DNA of 64,000 bases from Natronosalvus sp042663485 (GCA_042663485.1 JBHTAF010000003.1); one strand, 5' to 3'. Shown: positions 36,436-44,640, counted from the first letter of the stretch. The notes: a model not told the origin generated them from the letters alone. A program made the numbers and translations.

Positions 36436-37425
36436 CTACAACCCCTCCTTGTACTGCTGGTAGACGACGATCAACACGACTGCGCCGATGATGCCCGCCG
36501 TGACGAACGCGATCGCCGAGGCGAGGCCGCGCTGGGTCGTGAACGTCGCGACGACCATACACGTCAGCGACGGCACGGCAGTACAGCCGGCGGTCGAGTC
36601 GATCAGCCCGTAGACGCGCATGGCGTCGATCGTCCGGAAGAGGATGGCGATGCCCAGCGTCGGCACGATGAGCGGGAACGTGATGAGCTTGAACTGCTGC
36701 CAGCGCGTGGCGCCCGCCACCTTCGCGACGTCGTAGAGGCTCCGGTCGATGCTCTGGAGGCCCGCGAGGATGAGCAAGGCCATGAACGCCGACGTCTTCC
36801 AGATGTCCGCGACGGTGACGATGATCAACCCGCTCGAGGGATCGTTCAGCGTGTTTTCCTGGGCGACGATGCCAAGCCGGGCGATCAGGTCGGCAGCGAA
36901 GCCGGTACTCGGGTGGAACATCAGGTAGAAGATCATCCCCTGGATGACGATGGGGATCGCCCACGGGATGATGATGGCCACGCGAACCCAGCTCCGGCCC
37001 CGGAAGTCCTGATCCAGGACGAGCGCCTGGCCGAATCCGATGATCGTCTCGAAGAAGACGCTCACGAACGTGAAGATGAGCGTCACCATCAGGGCGCTTC
37101 GGAACATCGCGCTGCTGGTGAGATCGGTTGGCAGGAACGTCGACGATCCGGGGAGCCACCGATCCGCGTCGCCGGTAAACAGACTCACGTAGTGGTCGAG
37201 GCCGACGAACTCCCCAGATCCCGCGCCAATGAGGTCCGTGAACAGCGACATCTCGAGGGTTCGCAAGAGCGGGTACAGCGCGATGGCCCCGAGGAGGACG
37301 AAGACGGGCGTCAACAGGAGGTAGGCGAAGCCGGTTTCGCCGAGGTTCTCCATCCACCTGGTGATCGCGACGAGCGGTCCCGTCCGTCTCGATTCGCGCG
37401 TCGGGCCGCTCGATTCTGTACTCAT
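36436..37425 (-). CDS. sugar ABC transporter permease (MalF type)
   Basis: 329 residues, six or more helices. EAA loop RSLYDVAKVAGATRWQQFKL then ITFPLIVPTLGIAILFRTID. Conserved AIPIVIQGMIFYLMFHPSTG lies before it. Starts 8 bp after the binding-protein stop. Confidence 0.9.
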   Translation of the reverse strand: MSTESSGPTRESRRTGPLVAITRWMENLGETGFAYLLLTPVFVLLGAIALYPLLRTLEMSLFTDLIGAGSGEFVGLDHYVSLFTGDADRWLPGSSTFLPTDLTSSAMFRSALMVTLIFTFVSVFFETIIGFGQALVLDQDFRGRSWVRVAIIIPWAIPIVIQGMIFYLMFHPSTGFAADLIARLGIVAQENTLNDPSSGLIIVTVADIWKTSAFMALLILAGLQSIDRSLYDVAKVAGATRWQQFKLITFPLIVPTLGIAILFRTIDAMRVYGLIDSTAGCTAVPSLTCMVVATFTTQRGLASAIAFVTAGIIGAVVLIVVYQQYKEGL

Positions 37426-37433
37426 GGGTCACG

Positions 37434-38885
37434 TCACCCCGATTCGATGTCCTCGAGCGCGGACTGGAGGTCTGCGGCGGCGTCCTCGGGATCCTTCGAG
37501 CCAGAAACCGCGCTGTTGGCCTCCTCGGCGATCCGCGTCGACTCGGTGCCCCAAACCTCCGTGACGGGACGGGGCATCGTGTTCTCGCCGGCGAGGCGAA
37601 GCGTGTTCATGTACGCGCCCATCGGTTCGATGCTCTCGGCCTCCTCGGACTCGAAGAGTTCGGGCTTGGGCGGGAGCCAGCCCCAGATGTCGAGGATGCC
37701 CAGCAGCAAGTCGTCCTCCATCGACACCCGCAACACCTCGCGGGCCTGCTCGAGGTTGTTCGAGTTCGGGTTGAGCACGATGTGCCAGCCACCGAGAGCG
37801 GAGGTCGTCCCGCCGGTACCGGACTGGTTCGCCTCGTCCTCGGTGACGGCGTACGGAATCGGCATCGTCCCAACGTTGTCGACACCGTGTTCCTCGGCGG
37901 CGGCCCGAATCGCGTACGGCCAGTTGCGGTGAAACGACGCGTTGCCGTTTTCGAACTCGGGCAGGGACTCGTCCTCGGTCCAGGAGGTGATGTCGGAGGG
38001 GGCGACGCCGGAGGCGTAGCCCTCGAGTGCGTCGTCGTACTCCTCGTCGACGAAGGTCCGCATCATCCGCAGCGAGTCCACGAACTCGGGTTCGTCGACG
38101 GTGACCGGCCGGTCGCCGACCGGACCGAACAGGTTGTCCGGCCCGCCGAAGTACGCGCCGCCCCAGGAACTCAACACCTCGTTGAACGTACAGCAGGACG
38201 TCCCCTCGTAGACGTCCCACTGCGTCGAGAGGCCGAACTCGGCGCCGGAGGCGTCGACGACTTCCTCCGCGAGATTCGACCACTCCTCCCAGGTTATGGG
38301 TTCGGTGGCCCAGGACTCGAAGTCGCCGTCTTCGTAGCCCGCCTCGCGGGCGTAGTCCTTCCGGTAGATCATTACCGGGAAGTCCGGAAAGAGCGGCACG
38401 CCGTAGAGGTCCTCCGACTCCGGATCGCGAGCCGTCGCGGTGAACCCCTCGAAGTACTCGTCGTTGACCCGCTGGACGTCCTCTTCCTCGAGTTCCTCGT
38501 TCAGGTTCGCGATGAGTCCCTGCTGGATGAAGACGTTGACCCAGCCGTTGTCCATCAGCATCAGGTCGGGTTCGGCCTCGCCGGTGTCGAGGGCCGTCTG
38601 GTAATTGTCCCGGCGTTCGTCGCTGTTGTCCGCCCCAGGACGGAACTCGATCTCGACGTCCTCGCTCAGCCCGTTCTCGTGGTACAGGCTCTCGATCTCG
38701 TCGCCGACCTCGTTCGCCGCACTCGGGTCGAAGCCGAACGAGACCGTTCCCTCGGAGTCGTCACCACCGCCATTGCCGTAGATGCACCCGGCGAGTCCCA
38801 CCGCACCGGAAGCACCCGCTGCGGCGACGAACGTCCGACGGGAGACCCGCGAGTGTGGCGCGTTTCGGGGCCGATTTCCAGACAT
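37434..38885 (-). CDS. extracellular sugar-binding lipoprotein (family 1)
   Basis: 483 residues. Tat motif SRVSRRTFVAAAGASGAVGL and lipobox LAGC give an exported lipoprotein. The family 1 fold shows in ALDTGEAEPDLMLMDNGWVN, LYGVPLFPDFPVMIYRKDYA, ENGNASFHRNWPYAIRAAAE and TTSALGGWHIVLNPNSNNLE. It captures a sugar or oligosaccharide for the adjacent permeases. The start is MSGNRPRNAPHSRV at 38885; further upstream open codons lack the signal context. First gene of the sugar operon. Confidence 0.9.
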   Translation of the reverse strand: MSGNRPRNAPHSRVSRRTFVAAAGASGAVGLAGCIYGNGGGDDSEGTVSFGFDPSAANEVGDEIESLYHENGLSEDVEIEFRPGADNSDERRDNYQTALDTGEAEPDLMLMDNGWVNVFIQQGLIANLNEELEEEDVQRVNDEYFEGFTATARDPESEDLYGVPLFPDFPVMIYRKDYAREAGYEDGDFESWATEPITWEEWSNLAEEVVDASGAEFGLSTQWDVYEGTSCCTFNEVLSSWGGAYFGGPDNLFGPVGDRPVTVDEPEFVDSLRMMRTFVDEEYDDALEGYASGVAPSDITSWTEDESLPEFENGNASFHRNWPYAIRAAAEEHGVDNVGTMPIPYAVTEDEANQSGTGGTTSALGGWHIVLNPNSNNLEQAREVLRVSMEDDLLLGILDIWGWLPPKPELFESEEAESIEPMGAYMNTLRLAGENTMPRPVTEVWGTESTRIAEEANSAVSGSKDPEDAAADLQSALEDIESG

Positions 38886-39311
38886 GACGTGCACTCGTGT
38901 GCGGGGACCGGCCATTGTAATAGAGAGAATACACGCACCAGCCCCGGCGCTTCCGGCGTGTAATCTCGAGTTACTCACCGAGAACTACCGACGCCGACTC
39001 GAGGTCGGAATCGAACGATCCCAGCCCCAGGTTTCGCCACGAGTGTTCGTCTCACGTCGTTCGTCGACGCCCGTCGCCGTTTCCGAGTTTTTGGGCAAGA
39101 CACCGTTGGCCCGCGACGAGGAAGCGTAACGAGAAGTTCTCTCGTGACTGTGAAACCGTCGGCGCCAGGAGTCAACTGTCGATCCTCGACTCGAGCGGTA
39201 ACGTCAACTACCGGGTCGAACCCGAATCCGTGTCCGGCTTTAACTCTGGCTCTGAACCCAGACCGAGCTGGAATAATAAGGCTTAACAATTTCACAGCAC
39301 CAAGTTATTAT
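38886..39311. other. intergenic region, 426 bp, divergent promoters of the sugar operon and nikR
   Basis: AT-rich ATTGTAATA (38914-38922) is the likely minus-strand promoter of the sugar operon. AATAATAAGG (39272-39281) is the likely plus-strand promoter of nikR. No operator-like palindrome or RNA gene recognised. Confidence 0.4.
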
Positions 39312-39734
39312 ATGGCCGTCGTAAGCGTCTCGATGCCTGATGCGTTGCTCGAGCGAATCGATCAGTTCGCCGATGATCACGGGTACACGGGTCGGAGCGA
39401 AGTCGTCAGGGAAGCGTCGCGAAACCTTCTCGGCGAGTTCGAGGACACCCGACTCGAGGACCGCGAACTCATGGGCATCGTCACCGTCATGTTCGACTAC
39501 GAGACGACCAGCGTCGAGGAGCGAATGATGCGCCTCCGGCACGAACACGAGTCGCTCGTCGCGTCGAATTTCCACAGCCACGTTGGCGATCACTTCTGTA
39601 TGGAACTGTTCGTGCTGGAGGGGTCGCTCGAGGACATCTCGACGTTCGTCGGCAAGATCCGGGCGACGAAGGACGTCCTCTCGGTCGATTACTCGGTCAA
39701 TCCGGTCGACGGACTCGAGACGATCAGCGAGTGA
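39312..39734 (+). CDS. nikR: NikR-type nickel-responsive regulator
   Basis: 140 residues. The ribbon-helix-helix N-terminus is VSVSMPDALLERIDQFADDH and RSEVVREASRNLLGEF. The C-terminal ACT-like metal-binding domain keeps the nickel ligands: a His in RHEHES, HSH in NFHSHVGDHF, and the Cys in FCMELFVLEG. NikR represses nickel uptake when Ni(II) is present. No nickel transporter gene lies nearby. An in-frame extension upstream includes the promoter and is rejected. Downstream lies the mobile unit at 39772. Confidence 0.87.
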   Translation: MAVVSVSMPDALLERIDQFADDHGYTGRSEVVREASRNLLGEFEDTRLEDRELMGIVTVMFDYETTSVEERMMRLRHEHESLVASNFHSHVGDHFCMELFVLEGSLEDISTFVGKIRATKDVLSVDYSVNPVDGLETISE

Positions 39735-39763
39735 CTGGCTAGACGAACGTACCGCGTAACGCT

Positions 39764-39771
39764 ATAAATTT
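39764..39771. repeat. left 8-bp target-site duplication of the 3.8-kb mobile unit
   Basis: ATAAATTT directly abutting the left terminal inverted repeat. The identical octamer recurs in direct orientation at 43568-43575 abutting the right end. Confidence 0.8.
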
Positions 39772-39842
39772 GGCTTTGTTGAAACCCTCAAACGGTGATA
39801 GGTTTCAACGACCGTGCTGAATACAAAGCGCGAATGGGGCAG
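39772..39842 (+). repeat. left terminal repeat of the 3.8-kb unit
   Basis: About 70 bp from GGCTTTGTTGAAACCCTC to GCGCGAATGGGGCAG, including GTGCTGAATACAAAGCGCGA. Related copies: 43490-43567 (inverted), 61374-61438 (same strand), 62583-62635 (inverted), and partial ones at 41172-41225 and 42795-42908. Confidence 0.7.
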
Positions 39843-40028
39843 AAATTGGTGACCGATCAGATGGGAGGGGGATCGCTCAGTACAGGCAAGGCGTTACCGC
39901 GGCGCTGATCTCTGGATTGACGCAATCGGTGACGGCTGCCAGTTGCTCTGATCTACGAGACCAGCACAGGGGTAGAGAACGGTATAGTCCACTCCAGCAT
40001 GCATCAAACGATCGCCCGGCTCACGGAA

Positions 40029-41066
40029 TCACTCCTCCCATTTGGTTTCTCCAGCATTTTCCGATGGGCGGAGAATGGACGGTCCGATCGAGAGCGTCCG
40101 CTTGGCGAGCGTGGTGAGCCGAAAGATGTAGGCGGCGAGCAGCAACAGCGGCAATGCCGTGAACGTAAACGCGCCGCTCACGACCCACGTTACATTGTCG
40201 ATCCCCAGCGTTTCTCCAGGAAACATCCCTGGGTTGGAGAAAAATCCCATTCCAGCCGCAATAGCCAACGCGGGGAGTCCGAGATAGAGGATTTGCCGCG
40301 AGAGGTTGACGAGGTCCGACTCGAAGTACAGCGACTTGATGTGTTCTCGGGCAGGGGCGAAATACTGAAGTACAGCGTTCAACTCGTCTAATGCCTCTTG
40401 TTGCTCGTCGGTGAGAGCGTCCACATGCTCCTTTCGGATACGGCGAATTTCGTAAATATGCCACGAGTAGTTGTAATCCAGTGCCGCTTGTATAATGGCG
40501 AAGTCCCCGAACTGGACATCACGTAGCTGTTCGTTCACGAGTTCGGCGTTCGACACCAAATTATCGACGAACTGTTGAACATCCGCACGGAGTTCGTCGT
40601 CATCGCTGTTCGCAACGACATCGCCGACCCACTCCGCTTTGTCACTGCTCAACTCGACGAGTACGCGCAGGAACGCGTTCAGTGCTGGGGGACTGGCCGT
40701 GCCAAGAAAGCCCTCGACGTCGTCGCGGAAAGATATTTCGCCGCTCATTCGTTCGCGCTGATCGCCGAGTGGACCGAGTTCCTGTGCAAGAACAAGCTGA
40801 CTGATCGTGACGACGAGCGTGACCGCGGTGGTGATCGAGAGTATCATCGTCTGAAAGGCTGGGCGGACCGGTCCGTTGGTCCCCATCATTTCGCGCAACG
40901 ACGCGTCGCTAAGAGTACTCATCCCGACGATAGCGCTGAAAAGCCCGAGCGCCAGACCAGCGGTCAGCACGTGTCGGTTCAGATTGAGTAGGAATTTGAG
41001 GCGGAGACGGTCATAGCGACTGTCCATCCGCTCGTACATCCTGTCATCCGGCGCTGAGTCACCCAT
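40029..41066 (-). CDS. membrane protein of unknown function, passenger of the mobile unit
   Basis: 345 residues with four hydrophobic segments: two near the N-terminus (VLTAGLALGLFSAIVGMSTL, ILSITTAVTLVVTISQLVLA) and two near the C-terminus (LYLGLPALAIAAGMGFFSN, VVSGAFTFTALPLLLLAAYI). The middle 170 residues are soluble and helical (ELSSDKAEWVGDVV, RRIRKEHVDALTDEQQEALD). No family recognised. Base composition is less GC-rich than its neighbours, in keeping with acquisition. It is divergent from the histidine kinase; a sensor or channel partner is possible but unproven. Confidence 0.65.
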   Translation of the reverse strand: MGDSAPDDRMYERMDSRYDRLRLKFLLNLNRHVLTAGLALGLFSAIVGMSTLSDASLREMMGTNGPVRPAFQTMILSITTAVTLVVTISQLVLAQELGPLGDQRERMSGEISFRDDVEGFLGTASPPALNAFLRVLVELSSDKAEWVGDVVANSDDDELRADVQQFVDNLVSNAELVNEQLRDVQFGDFAIIQAALDYNYSWHIYEIRRIRKEHVDALTDEQQEALDELNAVLQYFAPAREHIKSLYFESDLVNLSRQILYLGLPALAIAAGMGFFSNPGMFPGETLGIDNVTWVVSGAFTFTALPLLLLAAYIFRLTTLAKRTLSIGPSILRPSENAGETKWEE

Positions 41067-41171
41067 CGTAGCTACTACTATCTACACCCGTGTACGAAGC
41101 TTTGTGTCTCGATTTCGTCGGTTCAACGATAAGTTCGCACGACTATTGATCTATCGTTCATCGGTTTGGGT

Positions 41172-41225
41172 GTGAAACAAACGTAGTGTCGTGCTGAACT
41201 CAGGGCGCATCTCTTGCACGGAGTG
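41172..41225. repeat. internal degenerate copy of the mobile-unit end
   Basis: GAAACAAACG...GTGCTGAACTCAGGGCGCAT...TGCACGGAG. It shares GAAACAAACGA with 43485-43495 and GTGCTGAA..CAGGGCGCA with 42880-42900. The outer GGCTTTGTTGAAA part is missing. Confidence 0.55.
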
Positions 41226-41305
41226 CTCCTCCAAATCCCCCTAACCAATGACACTTCCTCCAACAGCGGAAAATTTATCCGTCGGTATCGTGCTTAACTA
41301 AAGTA

Positions 41306-42781
41306 ATGACCGACTCACAGTTGACAGGCGCCCTTCAAGAGACCCTCGCTCTCTTCGAAGTGGGGGGAGCGCCCTTGACGACGACCGAGGTCGCCGACCA
41401 AATCAACCTCGGGCGTCGGAGCGCTTACGAGCGCCTCGAACGCCTCGTTGATCACGGTCGACTCGAAACCAAGAAAGTCGGCGGCAATGGACGCGTCTGG
41501 TGGCAGCCAGCCACCGAGTTCAAGGGACTCGTCACCGACGTCACCGACCGCAAGGAGCGCGAACACGAGCTTGAACGCCGCGCCATTCAGCAACATACCG
41601 TGGCCGATCTCGGGCAATTCGCACTTGAAACCGACGACCTGGATGAACTCATGGACCGAGCGTCACGCCAGGTGGCAGACGTCCTCGACAATGAGTACTG
41701 CAAGGTACTCGACCTCGATCCGGACGCTGAGGAACTCTTGCTCCGCCAGGGCGTCGGCTGGCGCGACGGGATCGTCGGCGAGGCAACCGTCTCCTCGGTC
41801 GAAGCGGACTCCCAGGCGGCGTACACGCTGGCGAACAACCACCCGATCGTTGTCGAAGACCTTGAAAGGGAATCACGCTTTAGCGGTCCCGAGTTGTTGA
41901 CGAGCCACGACGTCAAGAGCGGGCTCAGCACCATCATCGGCCCGTTCGACGACCCGTGGGGCATCCTCGGCACCCACGACATCGAAAAGCGGGAGTATTC
42001 CGAGGAGGACGTGACCTTTGTCCAGAGTGTTGCGAACATTCTCGCGGACGCGATCGAACTGCAGCAGTCTCAGCAGGAACTCGAACAGTTAGTCGCCGAC
42101 CTCGAGGAGTCCAACGAGCGGTTGGAACAGTTCGCGTACGCAGCCTCTCACGATCTCCAGGAACCACTCCGGATGGTCTCGAGTTACCTGCAATTGCTTG
42201 AGAGTCGCTATAGTGACACGTTCGACGAAGACGCCGAGGAGTTCCTCGCGTTCGCCGTCGATGGAGCCGACCGAATGCGTAGGATGATCGAAGGGCTGCT
42301 TCAGTACTCACGGATCGAGACTGAGGGCGAGCCGCTCGAACCGACCGATCTCGATTCGATTCTTGCCGAGGTCCTCAAAGACCTGCAGTTACGGATCGAA
42401 GAAAGCGACGCCGACGTGACGTCCGAGTCGCTCCCGCGAGTCGAGGGTGACGCGAACCAACTCCGGCAAGTGTTTCAGAATCTGCTGGACAACGCAATCG
42501 AATACAGCGGTGACGATCCCCCACGCGTTCACATCTCGGCTGAGAGAACGAGAGACGAGTGGATCATCTCGGTGCACGACGAAGGAATCGGTATTGATCC
42601 CGACGACACGAATTCCGTCTTCGAGGTCTTCAATCGCCTTCATAGCCACGTGGAGTACGATGGAACCGGTATCGGACTGGCGGTGTGTGAGCGGATCATC
42701 GAACGCCATGGCGGTGAGATCTGGGTTGACTCGGACCCCGGCGAGGGTGCAACGTTCTCGTTCACGCTCCCCGACGCGTAG
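41306..42781 (+). CDS. sensor histidine kinase with N-terminal winged helix and GAF domain
   Basis: 491 residues, soluble. Order: winged helix (about 8-68; LTTTEVADQINLGRRSAYER, GRLETKKVGGNGRVWWQP), GAF domain (about 100-245; VGWRDGIVGEATVS, PFDDPWGILGTHDIEKREYS), coiled coil (about 246-272), HisKA with phosphoacceptor His282 in YAASHDLQEPLRMVSSYLQL, and HATPase (N box FQNLLDNAIEYSG, G1 VHDEGIGIDPDD, G2 GTGIGLAVCERIIERHGGEI). The DNA-binding-like head is unusual for a kinase. No response regulator is adjacent. AAATTTATCC (41271-41280) is the likely TATA element. Passenger of the 3.8-kb mobile unit. Confidence 0.88.
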   Translation: MTDSQLTGALQETLALFEVGGAPLTTTEVADQINLGRRSAYERLERLVDHGRLETKKVGGNGRVWWQPATEFKGLVTDVTDRKEREHELERRAIQQHTVADLGQFALETDDLDELMDRASRQVADVLDNEYCKVLDLDPDAEELLLRQGVGWRDGIVGEATVSSVEADSQAAYTLANNHPIVVEDLERESRFSGPELLTSHDVKSGLSTIIGPFDDPWGILGTHDIEKREYSEEDVTFVQSVANILADAIELQQSQQELEQLVADLEESNERLEQFAYAASHDLQEPLRMVSSYLQLLESRYSDTFDEDAEEFLAFAVDGADRMRRMIEGLLQYSRIETEGEPLEPTDLDSILAEVLKDLQLRIEESDADVTSESLPRVEGDANQLRQVFQNLLDNAIEYSGDDPPRVHISAERTRDEWIISVHDEGIGIDPDDTNSVFEVFNRLHSHVEYDGTGIGLAVCERIIERHGGEIWVDSDPGEGATFSFTLPDA

Positions 42782-42794
42782 TACGGATTCGGCA

Positions 42795-42908
42795 TGAACC
42801 AAACGAGGTCACTGTGCTGAACTCATCCTCTATATTCAGCAGACATATTCTGACAAAATCTGAGCAGAACGTTCAGTCTCTGCTGAATACAGGGCGCAAA
42901 TGTGGCAC
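42795..42908. repeat. internal double copy of mobile-unit end sequences, head to head
   Basis: The left half (42825-42850, GCTGAACTCATCCTCTATAT) reads as an inverted end like 43504-43530 (GCTGAATTCATCCTCTGTAT). The right half (42876-42907, CTGCTGAATACAGGGCGCAA) reads as a plus-strand end like 39814-39834. The two meet back to back, as if two element ends were joined. Confidence 0.6.
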
Positions 42909-43024
42909 GGATAGTCTCCACCCGATGTGCAGGCTGGATTGCTCCCCAGAGAAGAGGTAGTTGACGCAGACATTGATTTCAAGTAGAGAACAGCCTCTTC
43001 CCTCTCACGCTCCAAGCAGGATTC

Positions 43025-43381
43025 ATGATTGGTGCTTATACGATCGGCAAGAAAGCGTTGAAGTTCGGGTACAAACGCTATGGCATCCCTGGGGCAGTCG
43101 CGTCGGGTGGGGTCGCGCTCGCTGGATACGTCGTCGTGCGGCGCGCTCTCAAATCGTCCACGGACTCCAATAACGTCACGTCAGCTATCGACGCACAGGA
43201 GATCAAGCGCGCGGTCGACGAAAAGGGCCTCGATGCGGTGAAAGACAGAGGAACACTTGACGATGCCATAAACGAGGACGCGTTGGATACGCCGGTCGAC
43301 ATGGATGATGTCCAATCATCGGCGGCGGCGGAATCCGACAAGGTAACCGAGTCGCAGGACGAGACTGATGACGGAGAGTAA
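43025..43381 (+). CDS. small haloarchaeal protein, passenger of the mobile unit
   Basis: 118 residues. MIGAYTIGKKALKFGYKRYG is followed by a hydrophobic helix (AVASGGVALAGYVVVRRAL) and then a soluble acidic tail (NNVTSAIDAQEIKRAVDEKG ... DETDDGE). No family recognised; a single-pass membrane protein. Sequence repeats (VDEKGLDAVKD, DDAINEDALD) hint at helical repeats. Flanked by end-like repeats on both sides. Confidence 0.6.
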   Translation: MIGAYTIGKKALKFGYKRYGIPGAVASGGVALAGYVVVRRALKSSTDSNNVTSAIDAQEIKRAVDEKGLDAVKDRGTLDDAINEDALDTPVDMDDVQSSAAAESDKVTESQDETDDGE

Positions 43382-43489
43382 GCTCCATCGGTGACGTCGA
43401 CCGTCCGTTTCGGCTGAGTTCTCACGTGCAATAGCCGCTCGGTATGCGGAGCTACCGTGCGCCTGATTCAGCACGAATAGATTGAAACA

Positions 43490-43567
43490 AACGAGATTGG
43501 TTCGCTGAATTCATCCTCTGTATGCAGCACCCGATCTCTATCAGCAGTTGAGGATTTCAACAGAGCC
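43490..43567 (-). repeat. right terminal repeat of the 3.8-kb unit
   Basis: Inverted counterpart of 39772-39842. From 43567 inward on the minus strand: GGCTCTGTTGAAATCCTC, then CTGATAGAGATCG, GGTGCTGCATACAGAGGATG and AATTCAGC. Confidence 0.7.
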
Positions 43568-43575
43568 ATAAATTT
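43568..43575. repeat. right 8-bp target-site duplication of the 3.8-kb mobile unit
   Basis: ATAAATTT, identical in sequence and orientation to 39764-39771. Confidence 0.8.
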
Positions 43576-43641
43576 TGAAGTAGTAACACCCGACTCGAGT
43601 CCTTCGACAGCTACAAGCCCTCCATCACCCACGTTCGTCGT

Positions 43642-44640
43642 ATGCCCGGCAAAGTCCACCCCGACGACCTCGTGGCGCACGTCTTCGGCCGAACCGGCGA
43701 CGCCGACGACGCCGTCCTACAGGGTCCCGCGACGGGCGAGGACGCGGCGGCCATCGACTGGCCCGGCGGCCACCTCGTCGTGAGTTCCGACCCCATCTCG
43801 CTCGCCGCCAGCGAAGTTGGCACGCTCGGTATCCACGTCGCCTGCAACGACGTCGCCGCTAGCGGCGCCGACCCACGCTGGCTCACGACCGTCATCTTGC
43901 TCCCTTCGTCGGCGGCCGACGACGGAGACGACACCCTCGAGACCGTCACCCGCGACCTCGACGCTGCCGCTCGCTCGCTGGGGGCGACTATCGTCGGCGG
44001 CCACTCCGAGTACGTCGACGCCCTCGAGCGACCCCTGATCTCGCTGACCGCGATGGGCGCCGCCGAACGGGTCGTCGAGACCGGCGGTGCCAAACCGGGC
44101 GACCACGTGCTCCTGACGAAAGCCGCCGCCATCGAGGGGACGGCCATCCTGGCGGCGGACTTCGGCGAGCAACTCGGCGTCGACGAGGCGACGCGCTCGA
44201 GCGCCGAGGCGTTCCTGGCGGAGATCAGCGTCGTCCCCGACGCCCGAATCCTCCGGGAGTACGCGACGGCGATGCACGACCCGACCGAGGGCGGCGTGAC
44301 GGCCGGCCTGCTCGAACTCGCCCAGGCCTCCGGCGTTCGACTCGAGGTCGACCGCGACGCGATTCCGGTCCGGTCGGAGACGGCGGCCCTCTGTACGGCT
44401 GCCGGGGTCGACCCGCTGCAGATCTTCGGCTCTGGAGCACTGCTCGCGACGGTTCCCGACGACGACCTCGAAGCGTGTCTCGACGCAGTTTCGACTGCCG
44501 ACCTCGAGGCGACGGTCGTCGGTCGCGTCCAGGCGCTCGAGGGCGACGCCAAACGACCGTCGCTCGTCCTGGACGGGGAATCGATCACCGATCCGGTGAT
44601 GGACGACCTCTATTCGCTCTGGGAGGAGAGCGACGCCTGA
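43642..44640 (+). CDS. AIR synthase-family protein (HypE/ThiL/PurM-like)
   Basis: 332 residues. N-terminal domain: GEDAAAIDWPGGHLVVSSDP with the metal-binding HVACNDVAASGADPRWLTTV; C-terminal domain: AMHDPTEGGVTAGLLELAQA and VDPLQIFGSGALLATVPDDD. The pattern fits the PurM superfamily, closest to the HypE-like group of haloarchaea. No hydrogenase genes occur here, so a hydrogenase-maturation role is doubtful; the reaction is unknown. The mobile unit is inserted directly upstream, and its right duplication (ATAAATTT) lies 66 bp from the start, so the insertion may have displaced the original promoter. Confidence 0.8.
   Translation: MPGKVHPDDLVAHVFGRTGDADDAVLQGPATGEDAAAIDWPGGHLVVSSDPISLAASEVGTLGIHVACNDVAASGADPRWLTTVILLPSSAADDGDDTLETVTRDLDAAARSLGATIVGGHSEYVDALERPLISLTAMGAAERVVETGGAKPGDHVLLTKAAAIEGTAILAADFGEQLGVDEATRSSAEAFLAEISVVPDARILREYATAMHDPTEGGVTAGLLELAQASGVRLEVDRDAIPVRSETAALCTAAGVDPLQIFGSGALLATVPDDDLEACLDAVSTADLEATVVGRVQALEGDAKRPSLVLDGESITDPVMDDLYSLWEESDA

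Larger units (their letters stand above)
39772..43567. mobile_element. 3.8-kb transposase-less mobile unit with IS6-like ends
   Basis: The left end reads GGCTTTGTTGAAACCCTC (39772-39789). The right end, on the opposite strand, reads GGCTCTGTTGAAATCCTC (43567-43550), 16 of 18 identical. Similarity continues inwards for about 65 bp on both sides (TGATAG, then GTGCTG and ATACA at corresponding places). The unit is bracketed by an exact 8-bp direct repeat, ATAAATTT. It holds three genes: a membrane protein, a histidine kinase and a small protein, but no transposase. Each intergenic gap inside it carries another degenerate copy of the end sequence. The ends resemble those of IS6-family elements (for example GGCACTGTTGCAAA of IS26), which make 8-bp duplications; the family is inferred. 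Confidence 0.72.

Noticed and set aside
34249..37932. Very long open frame on the plus strand opposite the sugar operon
   Set aside because: The minus strand in this region encodes recognisable ABC transporter proteins with motifs in the right order. Long opposite frames are expected in GC-rich DNA with GAC/GAG-biased codons.
39830..39960. Possible transposase remnant after the left end of the mobile unit
   Set aside because: A short frame (ACCGATCAGATGGGAGGGGG region) ends quickly and shows no DDE motif or transposase-like pattern.
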